In this document: in pieces, positions 1-10,105 of the stretch
Layout: every line of letters starts with the position of its first letter
Position numbering within the stretch: the first letter of the stretch is position 1
DNA from: an uncultured Flavobacteriales bacterium
GTDB taxonomy: Bacteria > Bacteroidota > Bacteroidia > Flavobacteriales_D > Crocinitomicaceae
Reading direction: 5' to 3'
DNA length: 64,000 nt
Assembly: GCA_905478665.1 (NCBI GenBank)
Contig: CAJQJL010000048.1
Span: 1-64,000 of the forward strand
Notes under the pieces: generated by a model
Told to the model about the DNA's origin: nothing
The model's database searches: none
Seen by the model: only the letters and a program-made list of their open reading frames with translations
Made by a program: the position numbers and the translations under genes

Positions 1-1250
1 TTCCATTTCCGCTCCATGTTCCACCTCCGTCAACAGCATTTAATTGCAGTGCAGGATCTGTCTCGCAGAAAGGACCAACGGCTATAATCGTTGCGTCAAA
101 ATTTGGATTGATAGTAATGGTTGTTGTTTGTAAATCACCACAAGCTCCGGGAATAGAATACGTAATGGTATGTATTCCGACACCAGCAGTTGATGGATCG
201 AATGTTCCAAGCGCAGGATCGGTAATTCCATTTCCACTCCATGCTCCACCTCCGTCAACAGCGTTCAGTTGTAGAGACGGGTCTGTCACACAATAGGGTC
301 CAACGGGTGCAATTGTGGCATCAAAATTTTGGTTAATAGTTATTGTCGTTGTTTGCAGATCGCCACAAGCCCCAGAGATTGAATAGGTAATGGTATGGGT
401 TCCAACCCCAGCAGTTGATGGATCGAATGTTCCAAGTGCAGGATCGGTAATTCCAGTTCCACTCCATGTTCCACCTCCGTCAACAGCATTCAATAGTAGT
501 GAAGGGTCAACTACACAGAATGGCCCAGCAGCTGTAATTGTCGCGTCGAAATTGGCATTGATGGTTATTGTTGTCGTCTGTACATCGCCGCATGTTCCTG
601 TAATTGAATAGGTAATGGTATGCGTTCCAACACCTGCTGTTGCAGGGTCGAAAGTTCCAAGTGCTGGATCCGTAATTCCAGTTCCACTCCAAGTTCCTCC
701 ACCGTCTACGGCATTCAATTGCAATGCAGGGTCAGCCGTACAGAAAGGTCCAACAGGTGTAATTGTTGCGTCAAAATTCGGGTTAATGGTAATCGTCGCT
801 GTCTGTATATCGCCACAAGATCCTGGAATTGAATAGGTAATGGTATGTGTTCCAACGCCCGCTGTTGCAGGGTCAAAAGTTCCAAGTGCTGGATCCGTAA
901 TTCCAGTTCCACTCCAAGTTCCTCCAACGTCTACGGCGTTTAATTGCAAGGCTGGATCAGTTTCACAGAATGGTCCAGCAGCTGTAATTGTCGCGTCGAA
1001 ATTGGCATTGATGGTTATTGTTGTCGTCTGTACATCGCCGCATGTTCCTGTAATTGAATAGGTAATGGTATGCGTTCCAACACCTGCTGTTGCAGGGTCG
1101 AAAGTTCCAAGTGCTGGATCCGTAATTCCAGTTCCACTCCAAGTCCCACCACCGTCTACGGCATTTAATTGCAATGCTGGGTCAGTCGCGCAAAACGGTC
1201 CAACGGGTGAAATCGTCGCATCAAAATTATTGATGAGCGTTACCACAACA
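1..1250 (-). repeat. 225-bp tandem coding repeat (about 5.5 units)
   Basis: Homologous blocks recur every 225 bp; antisense ORFs start at 390, 615, 840 and 1065. Confidence 0.9.
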
Positions 1251-2239
1251 TCAGCACTTGCAGATCCTCCTCCAACAGCACATGGACCAGAACCACCGGC
1301 TACGGAATAGGTATAAGTTCCAGCTGGATTTACTGCTGGATCAAAAGTTCCCAAATAGCCGCCACCGAGGGCAGAAGGTCCAGACCATGTTCCTGTCATA
1401 TCCGGTGTCCCGCCAAGTGAATTGAATAAATCAACAGCCGGATCGCCTGCACAAAGTGATATTGCTCCTGGCGTTCCTGCATCTCCGTTTCCTGTTGTAA
1501 TTGCCTCGATTCGGACATCGTCTACGAAATAACGAATAGTGTTACCTGAGGTTACTCCTCCAGCGGCTTGCGTTGCTGTTGCTCCATCGTTGTAGAAATT
1601 ACCAATGATGAAATTATCAAGCCCTGCAGTGGTTGGGGTGTAACAGAAAATAATTTGTACCCAATTTTGTTTGTCGATGATAATAGGACCCGTATAATTC
1701 AAATCGGGCGTCGTATAATAAGGGCAATTGCTTCCCTGCGTATATGGGTTTGTGTCAAACTTCACCCCAATATTGTTGGTCCCGACAGACATTTTATCTG
1801 CCAGGGTCACCCACATTTCTACTTCGTAGGTAGTTCCAACGACTAAAGGCGTAGTAAGTTGTCCTTGGATATATTCTCGCCATGGTGTACATCCACCATT
1901 TCCATAAGTCACAATATTGACGTATCCATTTCCTGTGCGAGGAGCTTGTGTTCCTGGGCTGCTGGCGTTAGTAGAAAATGGACTACAATAACATGTAGTG
2001 GCTAGAGCCGTATTGAATATGTCTGTTGAACCACCTGTTGGCAGTGTCCAATTGTTGATCGCATTGTTGAATTGAGCAACCGATGTATACCACGAACAGT
2101 TCAAACTTCCAAGATTCACATCTTCAAAACTTGGGTTAAGAACCAAATTTTGTGCAAAAAGCGAAGAGTTGAACAGGAAGAAACTGGTTATCAATACCTT
2201 CCAGCTCCGTTGCTTCTTAAAGGATAATAAATGTGTCAT
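1..2239 (-). CDS. Large secreted repeat protein (N-terminal part; runs off the left edge), with ~75-aa repeats of the CGDIQTATITINPNFDATITPVGPFCTADPALQLNAVDGGGTWSGTGITDPALGTFDPATAGVGTHTITYSIPG type
   Basis: Reverse-strand translation from ATG at 2239 gives MTHLLSFKKQRSWKVLITSFFLFNSSLFAQNLVLNPSFEDVNLG... with a signal peptide, and stays open to position 1. Absent from the ORF track because its stop is outside the window. Confidence 0.85.
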   Translation of the reverse strand, partial: MTHLLSFKKQRSWKVLITSFFLFNSSLFAQNLVLNPSFEDVNLGSLNCSWYTSVAQFNNAINNWTLPTGGSTDIFNTALATTCYCSPFSTNASSPGTQAPRTGNGYVNIVTYGNGGCTPWREYIQGQLTTPLVVGTTYEVEMWVTLADKMSVGTNNIGVKFDTNPYTQGSNCPYYTTPDLNYTGPIIIDKQNWVQIIFCYTPTTAGLDNFIIGNFYNDGATATQAAGGVTSGNTIRYFVDDVRIEAITTGNGDAGTPGAISLCAGDPAVDLFNSLGGTPDMTGTWSGPSALGGGYLGTFDPAVNPAGTYTYSVAGGSGPCAVGGGSASADVVVTLINNFDATISPVGPFCATDPALQLNAVDGGGTWSGTGITDPALGTFDPATAGVGTHTITYSITGTCGDVQTTTITINANFDATITAAGPFCETDPALQLNAVDVGGTWSGTGITDPALGTFDPATAGVGTHTITYSIPGSCGDIQTATITINPNFDATITPVGPFCTADPALQLNAVDGGGTWSGTGITDPALGTFDPATAGVGTHTITYSITGTCGDVQTTTITINANFDATITAAGPFCVVDPSLLLNAVDGGGTWSGTGITDPALGTFDPSTAGVGTHTITYSISGACGDLQTTTITINQNFDATIAPVGPYCVTDPSLQLNAVDGGGAWSGNGITDPALGTFDPSTAGVGIHTITYSIPGACGDLQTTTITINPNFDATIIAVGPFCETDPALQLNAVDGGGTWSGNG

Positions 2240-2774
2240 CGCTGATAGATAGTTTAGTGTTGTCTACAAATGTTCGAAACGACTGCTCAAGGTTATTCAC
2301 TGTATTTTCATCCCAGTTTCCTAGGGCAAAAAAGTAAATCAACTCAGCGTTTGAATTGATGATACAAACCAGTTGTTGATCACCGTTTAGTTCTCCGTGA
2401 GTTGTGTGTAAAAATGATCTTAATTTGTCAGCAGCAATAGGGTAGGATGTCCATTCCATAGGATCCTCCCATTCCACAGCACCATTGCTATGAATAAGAG
2501 GGTAATATTGCTTTACAAGTGTGTTGTTCGTGTATTCTTCCATTAGAATTTGCTGACCATGGATATCTTGATAAAACCATTTGCCTTGTTTGGCGCCGTC
2601 CATGTCAATGATGTTCGTTAAGGGATCACCAGATTCATTAAATGTTGGAGGTACCGCTGCTTCGGGAATTAGACTTTGGGCAAATACAGAACTTGCAAAA
2701 GTAAGTAGAAAAAATGCCGTAGTAAGAATGGGTTTCATAGTGTTAACTGCTAGTAGAGAGGTCCTAAAGTACAA
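2217..2774 (-). CDS. Hypothetical secreted protein
   Basis: Signal peptide MKPILTTAFFLLTFASSVFAQ; likely start is the internal Met. Overlaps the next gene by 23 bp. Confidence 0.7.
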   Translation of the reverse strand: MYFRTSLLAVNTMKPILTTAFFLLTFASSVFAQSLIPEAAVPPTFNESGDPLTNIIDMDGAKQGKWFYQDIHGQQILMEEYTNNTLVKQYYPLIHSNGAVEWEDPMEWTSYPIAADKLRSFLHTTHGELNGDQQLVCIINSNAELIYFFALGNWDENTVNNLEQSFRTFVDNTKLSISDDTFIIL

Positions 2775-2832
2775 AAAAGGGAGGTCATTTCCACGGAATA
2801 ATGGATCTCAGGTAGTTTTTCCTAGCAACTTA

Positions 2833-3528
2833 CTATGCTTTTACGTACAAGGCGTATCCACTAGAATGCACATTTTCGATTTGAACCGAACTGTCTTTTT
2901 GCAGGTATTTCCGCAGTTTGGTGATGTATACATCCATGCTTCGCGTTGTGAAATAATTGTCTTCAGTCCATATTTGATGCAATGCTTTTTCACGTGGCAT
3001 CACATCGTTCATATGTTGACAGAGCAAGTGTAACAGTTCACCTTCTTTCGGCGACAACTTCTTGGTTTCTTGCGTATGATTTAATGTCCGCGTTTTGACC
3101 TCGTAAGTGAATTGACCAATGACATAACTATCTTTTGTTGAAAGGCTAACCTCACTGTTTCGACGGTTGAACAGAACCTCCAATTTTAGCAAGAGAACTT
3201 CAATGTCAAAAGGCTTGTTGAGATAGTCATCTGCACCGACATTGTAGCCACGAATCATGTCTTCTTTCATGTTGCGGGCGGTAAGGAAAATAATGGGTGT
3301 TTCGTTACCACGCGCTCGGATCTTTTCTGTCAGGGTAAATCCATCCATCTTAGGCATCATCACGTCAAAAATACAAAGATCGTACTCGCCATTTAGAAAA
3401 GCTGAATAACCACGTGTTCCGTCTTTCTCCCAATCTACGTCATATTTTGAAAGGCGTAAATAATTTTGAAGGAGTGAACCAAAATTCTCTTCATCTTCAA
3501 CGAGCAATATGCGTTTTTTCGTGCTCAC
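2833..3528 (-). CDS. OmpR/PhoB-family response regulator
   Basis: Receiver domain (LLVEDEENFG, DVMMPKMDG, FLTAR, NKPFD) plus winged-helix C-terminus. Confidence 0.95.
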   Translation of the reverse strand: MSTKKRILLVEDEENFGSLLQNYLRLSKYDVDWEKDGTRGYSAFLNGEYDLCIFDVMMPKMDGFTLTEKIRARGNETPIIFLTARNMKEDMIRGYNVGADDYLNKPFDIEVLLLKLEVLFNRRNSEVSLSTKDSYVIGQFTYEVKTRTLNHTQETKKLSPKEGELLHLLCQHMNDVMPREKALHQIWTEDNYFTTRSMDVYITKLRKYLQKDSSVQIENVHSSGYALYVKA

Positions 3529-5138
3529 CTTTTTGCAGGTAAGTTAATGATTACGGTAGTTCCCTGATCTATTTCTCCAGACAATTCAACTGTTCCACTG
3601 TGCGCTACTACGATACTCTTTACGTAACTAAGTCCCAATCCAAATCCTTTTATGTTGTGAATGTTTCCAGTTTCGGCTCTAAAAAATTTGTCAAACGCCA
3701 GTTTTTGAGTTTTACCGTTCATTCCAATTCCGTTGTCGCGAATAGTGATCGTATAATTTCCATCTTTTACTTCCAACAACACGTTGATCTGAAGATTCTC
3801 TTTACGATACTTAATGCTATTGTCAAGGATGTTGGAGAATACATTGGTCAAATGAAATACATCCCCATTAAAGGGAGCCTCTGTTACTGAATGCTCAAAA
3901 GTGCTTGTTCCATTTGATTCGGACAGACTCAAATTCACATTTTTCATGCTTGCCTTCAATATGTCGATGAGGTCTGTTTCAACAAAATTTAACTGAATTT
4001 CACCTTTGTCCAAGGCCGCAATGTCAAGAACTTGTTCGATATGGGTATTTATTCTTCGCTCCTCATTTTCAATAATATCAACAAAATAGTTGATTTCATC
4101 AGGTTTGTTTATCACCTCAGGATGTTTAATGGAAGACGCGGCAAGTGAAATAGAAGCCAGTGGTGTTTTCAACTCATGCGTCATGTTGTTGATGAAATCG
4201 TTCTTGACCTGACTGATTTTTTTCTGCTTGAAAATAAAGTAGAGTGAATAACCGAAACAAAGTAAAATGAGTGCAGAAAAAAGAACAGACAACAGAACCA
4301 TTGAACTAACCTTGCTCCAAATGTATCCGCTGGAATTTGCAAATTGTACATTGAGTTCGAAGTTACTTTCTGTAACCCGATCATTCTGGAAGAGAAGCTT
4401 CTTAAATGGATCACCGCCGTAATTTTTGTCAAATGCTGCTGTCGCGAAACTATCTTCGTATTTTTCAGTTTCCTTGTTGAATACCGCAAACTCAAACTCT
4501 GTATCAACTCCTTCTTTTTTGAGTGCAGTTTTTAATTTTTCCTGCAAGCCATCTTTTGATATACGGTCTTCAAGTTCTCCCGATAACATCTTCTCAAAGG
4601 TAAAGTGTTCAACGATGGACGTAATGTGCTCCAACTTATGATCTTTTGCATGCTCTAAATGAATGGTCGTTTCTAAAACGGAATCGACTTGTTCCATTTT
4701 AAGCTCTAGCTTTTCACTCCATTCATTAAAATTTTCGTGAAGTTCTTCGAACTCTGACATATCAGCTTCTAAATTCTCCAATGACTCCCCGAGAGAGTCC
4801 ATAGTTGTATGATACTTTATTTTTACACGATTGTGAGGTTGGGAATTGTCGTTAACTACAATAAAATCTTGTTGCGCTTCGCTGGAATCACCATCTTCTA
4901 TAATTACAATATCATGTAGAAGAGAATCTACGCCACCAAATTTATTTTCCAAAAAGAAAACAGCTTCATCATCGTCAATGGCGTCGTTTACCCTATTCAA
5001 GGCATCGTTTACATGTGCAGAGAAATCGCGTTCACGTTCATTAATAGCATCTGTGATCCAAACACCTTGCAACGTAATGATCCCAATGATTGCGACAACC
5101 ATTAAGCTAATTAATAAATATATGAGACGATTCTTCAT
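3525..5138 (-). CDS. Sensor histidine kinase
   Basis: Two TM segments, HisKA NNMTHELKTPLASI, HATPase DNSIKY / DNGIGM / GFGLGLSYV; 4-bp overlap with the regulator. Confidence 0.95.
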   Translation of the reverse strand: MKNRLIYLLISLMVVAIIGIITLQGVWITDAINERERDFSAHVNDALNRVNDAIDDDEAVFFLENKFGGVDSLLHDIVIIEDGDSSEAQQDFIVVNDNSQPHNRVKIKYHTTMDSLGESLENLEADMSEFEELHENFNEWSEKLELKMEQVDSVLETTIHLEHAKDHKLEHITSIVEHFTFEKMLSGELEDRISKDGLQEKLKTALKKEGVDTEFEFAVFNKETEKYEDSFATAAFDKNYGGDPFKKLLFQNDRVTESNFELNVQFANSSGYIWSKVSSMVLLSVLFSALILLCFGYSLYFIFKQKKISQVKNDFINNMTHELKTPLASISLAASSIKHPEVINKPDEINYFVDIIENEERRINTHIEQVLDIAALDKGEIQLNFVETDLIDILKASMKNVNLSLSESNGTSTFEHSVTEAPFNGDVFHLTNVFSNILDNSIKYRKENLQINVLLEVKDGNYTITIRDNGIGMNGKTQKLAFDKFFRAETGNIHNIKGFGLGLSYVKSIVVAHSGTVELSGEIDQGTTVIINLPAKR

Positions 5139-5349
5139 GTGTCTTTAAACGTTCGAAAGCCCTCGGGCTACACTCCAAAAGTAAGGTAGATAGTTCGAAT
5201 TCAACTACGCTTTAACCTAACTTTAACCTATGTTAGATTTTCTTTAACCCTTTTGACTAGACAGTTGCGGTAATTTAGCCAAAGAATTAAATCAAACTGA
5301 TGTGCAGGCATCAATAATCGGAACATCGGTTCCACAATAAAGATAAGTT

Positions 5350-6978
5350 ATGAAACACGGAAGAAAAATGATGGGCATCGGAATTGGAGCTGTTGCTCTT
5401 GCCGCTATGCTCGTATCCTTTACAGGAAACAATGACGATGAAAAGAAGAAGCGTTATCAGATCATTCATCAAGAAAATGGTGAAGTGGTTGAATACGACA
5501 CGCTAATTCCAATGAGTTCTATATATACCGTAAATGATTTTTTGGCTGATAAAGGAATTGATGCTGAAAATGTTGAGATCATTGATGTGCCTTCAATGGC
5601 TGGTCATAAAATGATGTTTGCTGAAGAGCACTCAAGGTTCATACAGGATATGGAGATGAATGGAGAGGGTGAAAACGTGATGATCACGATCGAAATGGAC
5701 GATGAAGGGAACATGACAACGAAGAAGGTTGTGAATGGTGAGGAAGTAGAAATGACCGAAGAGGAGTTGGAAGAATTGAAGATGCATAAAGAGGAGCATA
5801 TGCATGGGAAGCACGGTGAGCATATTATGATCAAAGAATTCAGTCATGACTTCGAAGTTGAAGTTGGTGAGGGTGAAGAAGTGAAGATCATTGTTGAAAT
5901 GGACGATGATGGAAACATGACCACAAAGAAGTTTGTTGATGGCGAGGAAGTAGAAATGACGGACGAGGAGTTGAAAGAGTTAAAAATGCACAATGAAGAG
6001 CATATGCTTGAACATGGAAAGCATGGAGAACATGTGATAATAAAAGAGTTTAGTCATGACTTCGAAGTTGAAGTTGATGGTGGTGAGGGTGAAGAAGTGA
6101 AGATCATTGTTGAAATGGACGATGATGGAAACATGACCACAAAGAAGTTTGTTGATGGCGAGGAAGTAGAAATGACGGACGAGGAGTTGAAAGAGTTAAA
6201 AATGCACAAGGAAGAGCATATGCTTGAACATGGAAAGCATGGAGAACATGTGATAATCAAAGAGTTTAGTCATGACGTTGAAGTCGATGGTGAGGGTGAA
6301 GAAGTGAAGATCATTGTTGAAATGGACGATGATGGAAACATGACTACGAAGAAATTTGTGAACGGAGAAGAGGTTGAAGTAACCGAAGAGGAGATGGAGA
6401 AAATGAAGATTCACAAAGAAATGTCAGGTGACCATATGATGATTCGAATTGACAGTGAAGAATTGGGAGAAGAAGAGCTTGAGAAAGTCATGAAGGAATT
6501 GAAAATTGAGCTGAAGGATCTTGAAGGAGAGATGGAAGAAATGCAAATTGAGATTAACGAAATTTTCGGTGAAGGAGAGAATGTTTTCATTATCAAAAAT
6601 GGAGATCATCAATCGTGGACTTCAAAAGGAGAAGGAGAAGATTTTACGCTAGTTATCGTAACAAAAGACATTGACCCATCAGAGATCAGTAAGCGTTCTG
6701 ACGTAAAAGTTGATCATGTGGTGGAGTCGAAAGAAGTTTCTATCTATCCAAATCCAAGCGATGGGGTATTTACGATTCAGTTGAACCAAACAGAGAAAGT
6801 GAAGACCTTGATAAAAATTTCGGATGCTCAAGGAAAACTTGTCTTCAAGGATAATTTAGGAAAGTTCTCGGGTGAGTACCGCGAAGAAGTGGACTTGAAG
6901 AAATATGGAGCGGGCACCTATATCATTAACATAGAACAGGGAGACAAAGTCATCACTGAGAAGGTTGTTGTTAAATAA
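5350..6978 (+). CDS. Acidic internally repeated secreted protein with C-terminal T9SS type A sorting domain
   Basis: Repeats of IIVEMDDDGNMTTKKFVDGEEVEMTDEELKELKMH..EHMLEHGKHGEHVIIKEFSHD; C-terminus SIYPNPSDGVFTIQL...GTYIINIEQGDKVITEKVVVK. Confidence 0.85.
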   Translation: MKHGRKMMGIGIGAVALAAMLVSFTGNNDDEKKKRYQIIHQENGEVVEYDTLIPMSSIYTVNDFLADKGIDAENVEIIDVPSMAGHKMMFAEEHSRFIQDMEMNGEGENVMITIEMDDEGNMTTKKVVNGEEVEMTEEELEELKMHKEEHMHGKHGEHIMIKEFSHDFEVEVGEGEEVKIIVEMDDDGNMTTKKFVDGEEVEMTDEELKELKMHNEEHMLEHGKHGEHVIIKEFSHDFEVEVDGGEGEEVKIIVEMDDDGNMTTKKFVDGEEVEMTDEELKELKMHKEEHMLEHGKHGEHVIIKEFSHDVEVDGEGEEVKIIVEMDDDGNMTTKKFVNGEEVEVTEEEMEKMKIHKEMSGDHMMIRIDSEELGEEELEKVMKELKIELKDLEGEMEEMQIEINEIFGEGENVFIIKNGDHQSWTSKGEGEDFTLVIVTKDIDPSEISKRSDVKVDHVVESKEVSIYPNPSDGVFTIQLNQTEKVKTLIKISDAQGKLVFKDNLGKFSGEYREEVDLKKYGAGTYIINIEQGDKVITEKVVVK

Positions 6979-7070
6979 GTTAGGTTAGGATAACACTTAT
7001 TAAATGCAGTAAGTTTTGTTCTTTTTCATAAAAGGGCGCAAGCGTTCTTAAGTTTTAGTAGCAGTAATGC

Positions 7071-7104
7071 AAAAAACCGATGTCAGTAATGGCATCGGTT
7101 TTTG
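7071..7104 (+). terminator. Intrinsic terminator
   Basis: aaaaccgatg-tcagtaatgg-catcggttttt hairpin. Confidence 0.7.
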
Positions 7105-7214
7105 ATTGTTCAAAGAAGTGGTTTGATAATCAGTATACCTTTTATATGTCTAAAACATATCTTTTATATATCTTGAGGCGGCAAATTGATTAACCAACTT
7201 AAAATTAACCAAAA

Positions 7215-7838
7215 ATGAAGAAATTTTTATTAGCTATCCCAATGGCAGCGATGTTTTTAGCGTCATGTGGATCGAATGACACTGCGCTAGAAGAGAATCT
7301 TGATGACATAGAGTCCTTTGATGCTGCTGTAAACAGTTTTGCAGATGGAAACGCAAAAGATCCACTAGGATATTTTAATGGCCTTTTGGCAGAAGTAATT
7401 GAAGTAGATGTTAAATTCCACGAGGTAGACCGTCTTGATGAAATGAATGCTTCTGTAGAAGAAATCAACAATACATTGGATTCTTGTCTAGAGCGTATGA
7501 GTCAAGCCAGAGTTGCATTGGAATTATACAGAGGTAAAAATTGGCCACGACGTGCAGAATTTCACGATTTAACGCTAGAATGGTTTGATGTTGTAGAGGA
7601 GATCGTTACTGATTACCTTCGTCCACTTGCAACTGCAATGTCGAAGCCAGATGAGGATTTAACGGATGAAGACTATGATCTTTACGAAGAATATGGCTAC
7701 GCAAACGAAGACTATGTAGAGGTTGATGGACGTTGGGTTGCATTCCAACACACATTTGCAGATGCAAATGATTTCAAACTAGGTACCAATACAGTTGATG
7801 TTGAAGCATTAATTGAAGAGGAGCTAGCAAGCGAATAG
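7215..7838 (+). CDS. Hypothetical lipoprotein
   Basis: Lipobox MFLASCGSND; about 200 aa. Confidence 0.8.
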   Translation: MKKFLLAIPMAAMFLASCGSNDTALEENLDDIESFDAAVNSFADGNAKDPLGYFNGLLAEVIEVDVKFHEVDRLDEMNASVEEINNTLDSCLERMSQARVALELYRGKNWPRRAEFHDLTLEWFDVVEEIVTDYLRPLATAMSKPDEDLTDEDYDLYEEYGYANEDYVEVDGRWVAFQHTFADANDFKLGTNTVDVEALIEEELASE

Positions 7839-7862
7839 TCTCTTTAAAAAATACACATATTT

Positions 7863-7893
7863 AAAACCGATGCTTTTAAAGTATCGGGTTTTT
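7863..7893 (+). terminator. Intrinsic terminator
   Basis: aaaaccgat...atcgggtttttt hairpin after the lipoprotein gene. Confidence 0.6.
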
Positions 7894-7898
7894 TATGG

Positions 7899-9065
7899 CT
7901 AAAATTCCAGGTTTTCACTGTCCACCATTGTCACCCATTTTTTCATTTTCTTTTGTATGACTCTGAAATGATTCTTATCTTCTGGAGTGATAAGTGAAAT
8001 AGCCTCTCCGGGAGACTCAGCACGTCCAGTTCGTCCTATTCGGTGGATGTAATCTTTCGGTGATCTGGGTAGCTCATAATTGATCACGTGTGGAAGGAAT
8101 TCAATGTCTATACCACGTGCTAGAAGATCAGTTGCAACTAACACGCGTAGCGCACCCGATATGAAATCTTCCAAAGCTTTGCGACGTGCACCTTGACTTT
8201 TTTTACTGTGAATCGCTGTGGCATCAATTCCGTTTTTCCGCAGTTTATCAGCAACATTGTCGGCCTTGTATGTCGAAGATGTAAACACCAATACTTGCTG
8301 TAGCTCGTTATGTTGGATGAGGTATCGCAACAAGGGCCCTTTTTTCTCCTCAGCCACAAAATAGCCAAGCTGCTTAATTAGATCAAGGTTTTCACTTTTT
8401 GCCTCTATTTTAATCACTACGGGCTCATGCAATACTAACTGCGTTATTGCATCGATATCTTCACTCAATGTAGCCGAAAACAGCAGGTTTTGTCTTCGTT
8501 TAGGTAATAGTGATAAAATACGATTCACTTCTTCCTTAAACCCAAGATTCAGCATTTTGTCAGCTTCGTCCAAAACCAAGGTGCGCACCGCTGATAAATG
8601 TACCGCCTTTGCATCGACCAATTCCAACAAACGTCCAGGAGTGGCCACCAATACATTCACGTTTTGAAGGTTAATCATTTGCGGGTTGATTGATACACCA
8701 CCGTAAACAGGCAAGACCTTTATTTTTTCTTGCAGGTACGAAGTGAACAATTGGAACACTTCTCCTACCTGCATGGCAAGTTCTCGGGTCGGAACCAATA
8801 CCAAAACGTTGACGTGTCTGTTTTTTGTCTCAGTGTTTCCTTCAAGGTTTGAGAGGATGGGTAAGACATAACTCGCTGTCTTTCCGGAGCCTGTTTGTGC
8901 AATTCCGAGCACATCCGACTTTTCTAAAATCGCTGGAATTGCCTTTTGTTGAATTGGGTACGGCTCTTTGTAATTTTGATCCGTCAGTGCCCTAAGCAGA
9001 GATGCGGAAATTCCGAGTTCATTAAATGAAATATTGGTGGGTAAATTATCGGTCAAGGGATTCAA
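7899..9065 (-). CDS. DEAD-box RNA helicase (RhlE-like)
   Basis: AQTGSGKT, PTRELA, DEAD, SAT, ARGIDIE, HRIGRTGRA motifs. Confidence 0.95.
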   Translation of the reverse strand: MNPLTDNLPTNISFNELGISASLLRALTDQNYKEPYPIQQKAIPAILEKSDVLGIAQTGSGKTASYVLPILSNLEGNTETKNRHVNVLVLVPTRELAMQVGEVFQLFTSYLQEKIKVLPVYGGVSINPQMINLQNVNVLVATPGRLLELVDAKAVHLSAVRTLVLDEADKMLNLGFKEEVNRILSLLPKRRQNLLFSATLSEDIDAITQLVLHEPVVIKIEAKSENLDLIKQLGYFVAEEKKGPLLRYLIQHNELQQVLVFTSSTYKADNVADKLRKNGIDATAIHSKKSQGARRKALEDFISGALRVLVATDLLARGIDIEFLPHVINYELPRSPKDYIHRIGRTGRAESPGEAISLITPEDKNHFRVIQKKMKKWVTMVDSENLEF

Positions 9066-9411
9066 TTGTATTTAACTCCTGAAGTAAATCTTCGAAGAGA
9101 ATGGGTTTGTTGAGAACTACAGAATTGTCAATATCAAGTGTTTGTCGAAGCATATCTTTTTTAGTGTTCGCAGTTGTGAAAATAACAGGAATAGTTGGAT
9201 TATGTTTCCTCAATTTTTTTGCAAGCTTAACTCCATTCTCCTTAGCTTTTAGTTGAATATCTAATAAGATGACATCAGGGTCTGATTCCATGAATTTCCA
9301 AAATGTAGATTCGTTTGGTGAAATACCTATCACTTTATGACCATAAGCTTCTAGATTTATTTTCATGGACATTGCCACGAGCATTTCATCTTCAACGATT
9401 AAAATTCTCAC
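9046..9411 (-). CDS. Stand-alone response-regulator receiver domain
   Basis: RILIVEDEMLVAMSMK, DVILLDIQLK, FTTANTKKDM, LNKPI; no output domain. Confidence 0.9.
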   Translation of the reverse strand: MRILIVEDEMLVAMSMKINLEAYGHKVIGISPNESTFWKFMESDPDVILLDIQLKAKENGVKLAKKLRKHNPTIPVIFTTANTKKDMLRQTLDIDNSVVLNKPILFEDLLQELNTIESLDR

Positions 9412-9650
9412 TTCAATTCAGATTTTAGTTTAAACGTTGCACCACTTTCCAAAGACGTGTTTATATCTCCGTTATTTTGGTCAACTACCGCGTGGATAAC
9501 GATTACTCCTTTCGAGTTACAGTTTTTAGATCCATAGATCATAAGGGCAGCAAAGTTCGCATAGACGTTGAAGCCATCAAGGCTTGCAAAGACAATTGAG
9601 TACCAATTGTTTTCAGCGAATTGCTTAAATGGGGTAAAATTTAAGCTCAT
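9408..9650 (-). pseudogene. Possible remnant of a histidine-kinase C-terminus
   Basis: C-terminal HAVVDQNNGDINTSLESGATFKLKSEL resembles the end of HATPase_c; no N/G1 boxes; 4-bp overlap with the receiver gene. Confidence 0.4.
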
Positions 9651-9763
9651 GAAGTTTCATAGTTTCCACCACAAACATACTAATTCAAAATTGGATTGGA
9701 TACGCACCAATTATACTAGCTAAGAAAACTTTGTTGTTCTTTCGACTATGAACTAATCTTTGA

Positions 9764-10018
9764 TTATGATTTAACCCGCTGCCAGTTCGATTTTATTTTT
9801 GAAATTTTCTTTTCATTTCTAAGATCTTTGTTCGAAATGTATTCTTCAAAGTAGCCACACTCCAAACACGTGTATACTTCTATAAATAATCTGGTACTAA
9901 TGGAACCTCCAGGTCCAGCCATAACTGCTCGTTCTCCTCTTGGGCCTTCAGGACGATTACTATAAACTTCTTCGCTAGTGCACTTTGTGCATTTACCTGT
10001 TAATTTCATGATTAACAC
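9764..10018 (-). CDS. Small zinc-ribbon-like protein
   Basis: CTKC...CLEC pair. Confidence 0.6.
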   Translation of the reverse strand: MLIMKLTGKCTKCTSEEVYSNRPEGPRGERAVMAGPGGSISTRLFIEVYTCLECGYFEEYISNKDLRNEKKISKIKSNWQRVKS

Positions 10019-10105
10019 CTTATTAAAATGATGATGACAAGTTAATAAATTGTTTGTTAGTCGTTTCTGACAAGCATTTTTGTCTTGATCTATTGAACAT
10101 ATTCA

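Noticed and set aside
108-1310. Plus-strand ORFs of 62-81 aa
   Set aside because: They are antisense shadows of the 225-bp coding repeats of the minus-strand adhesin.
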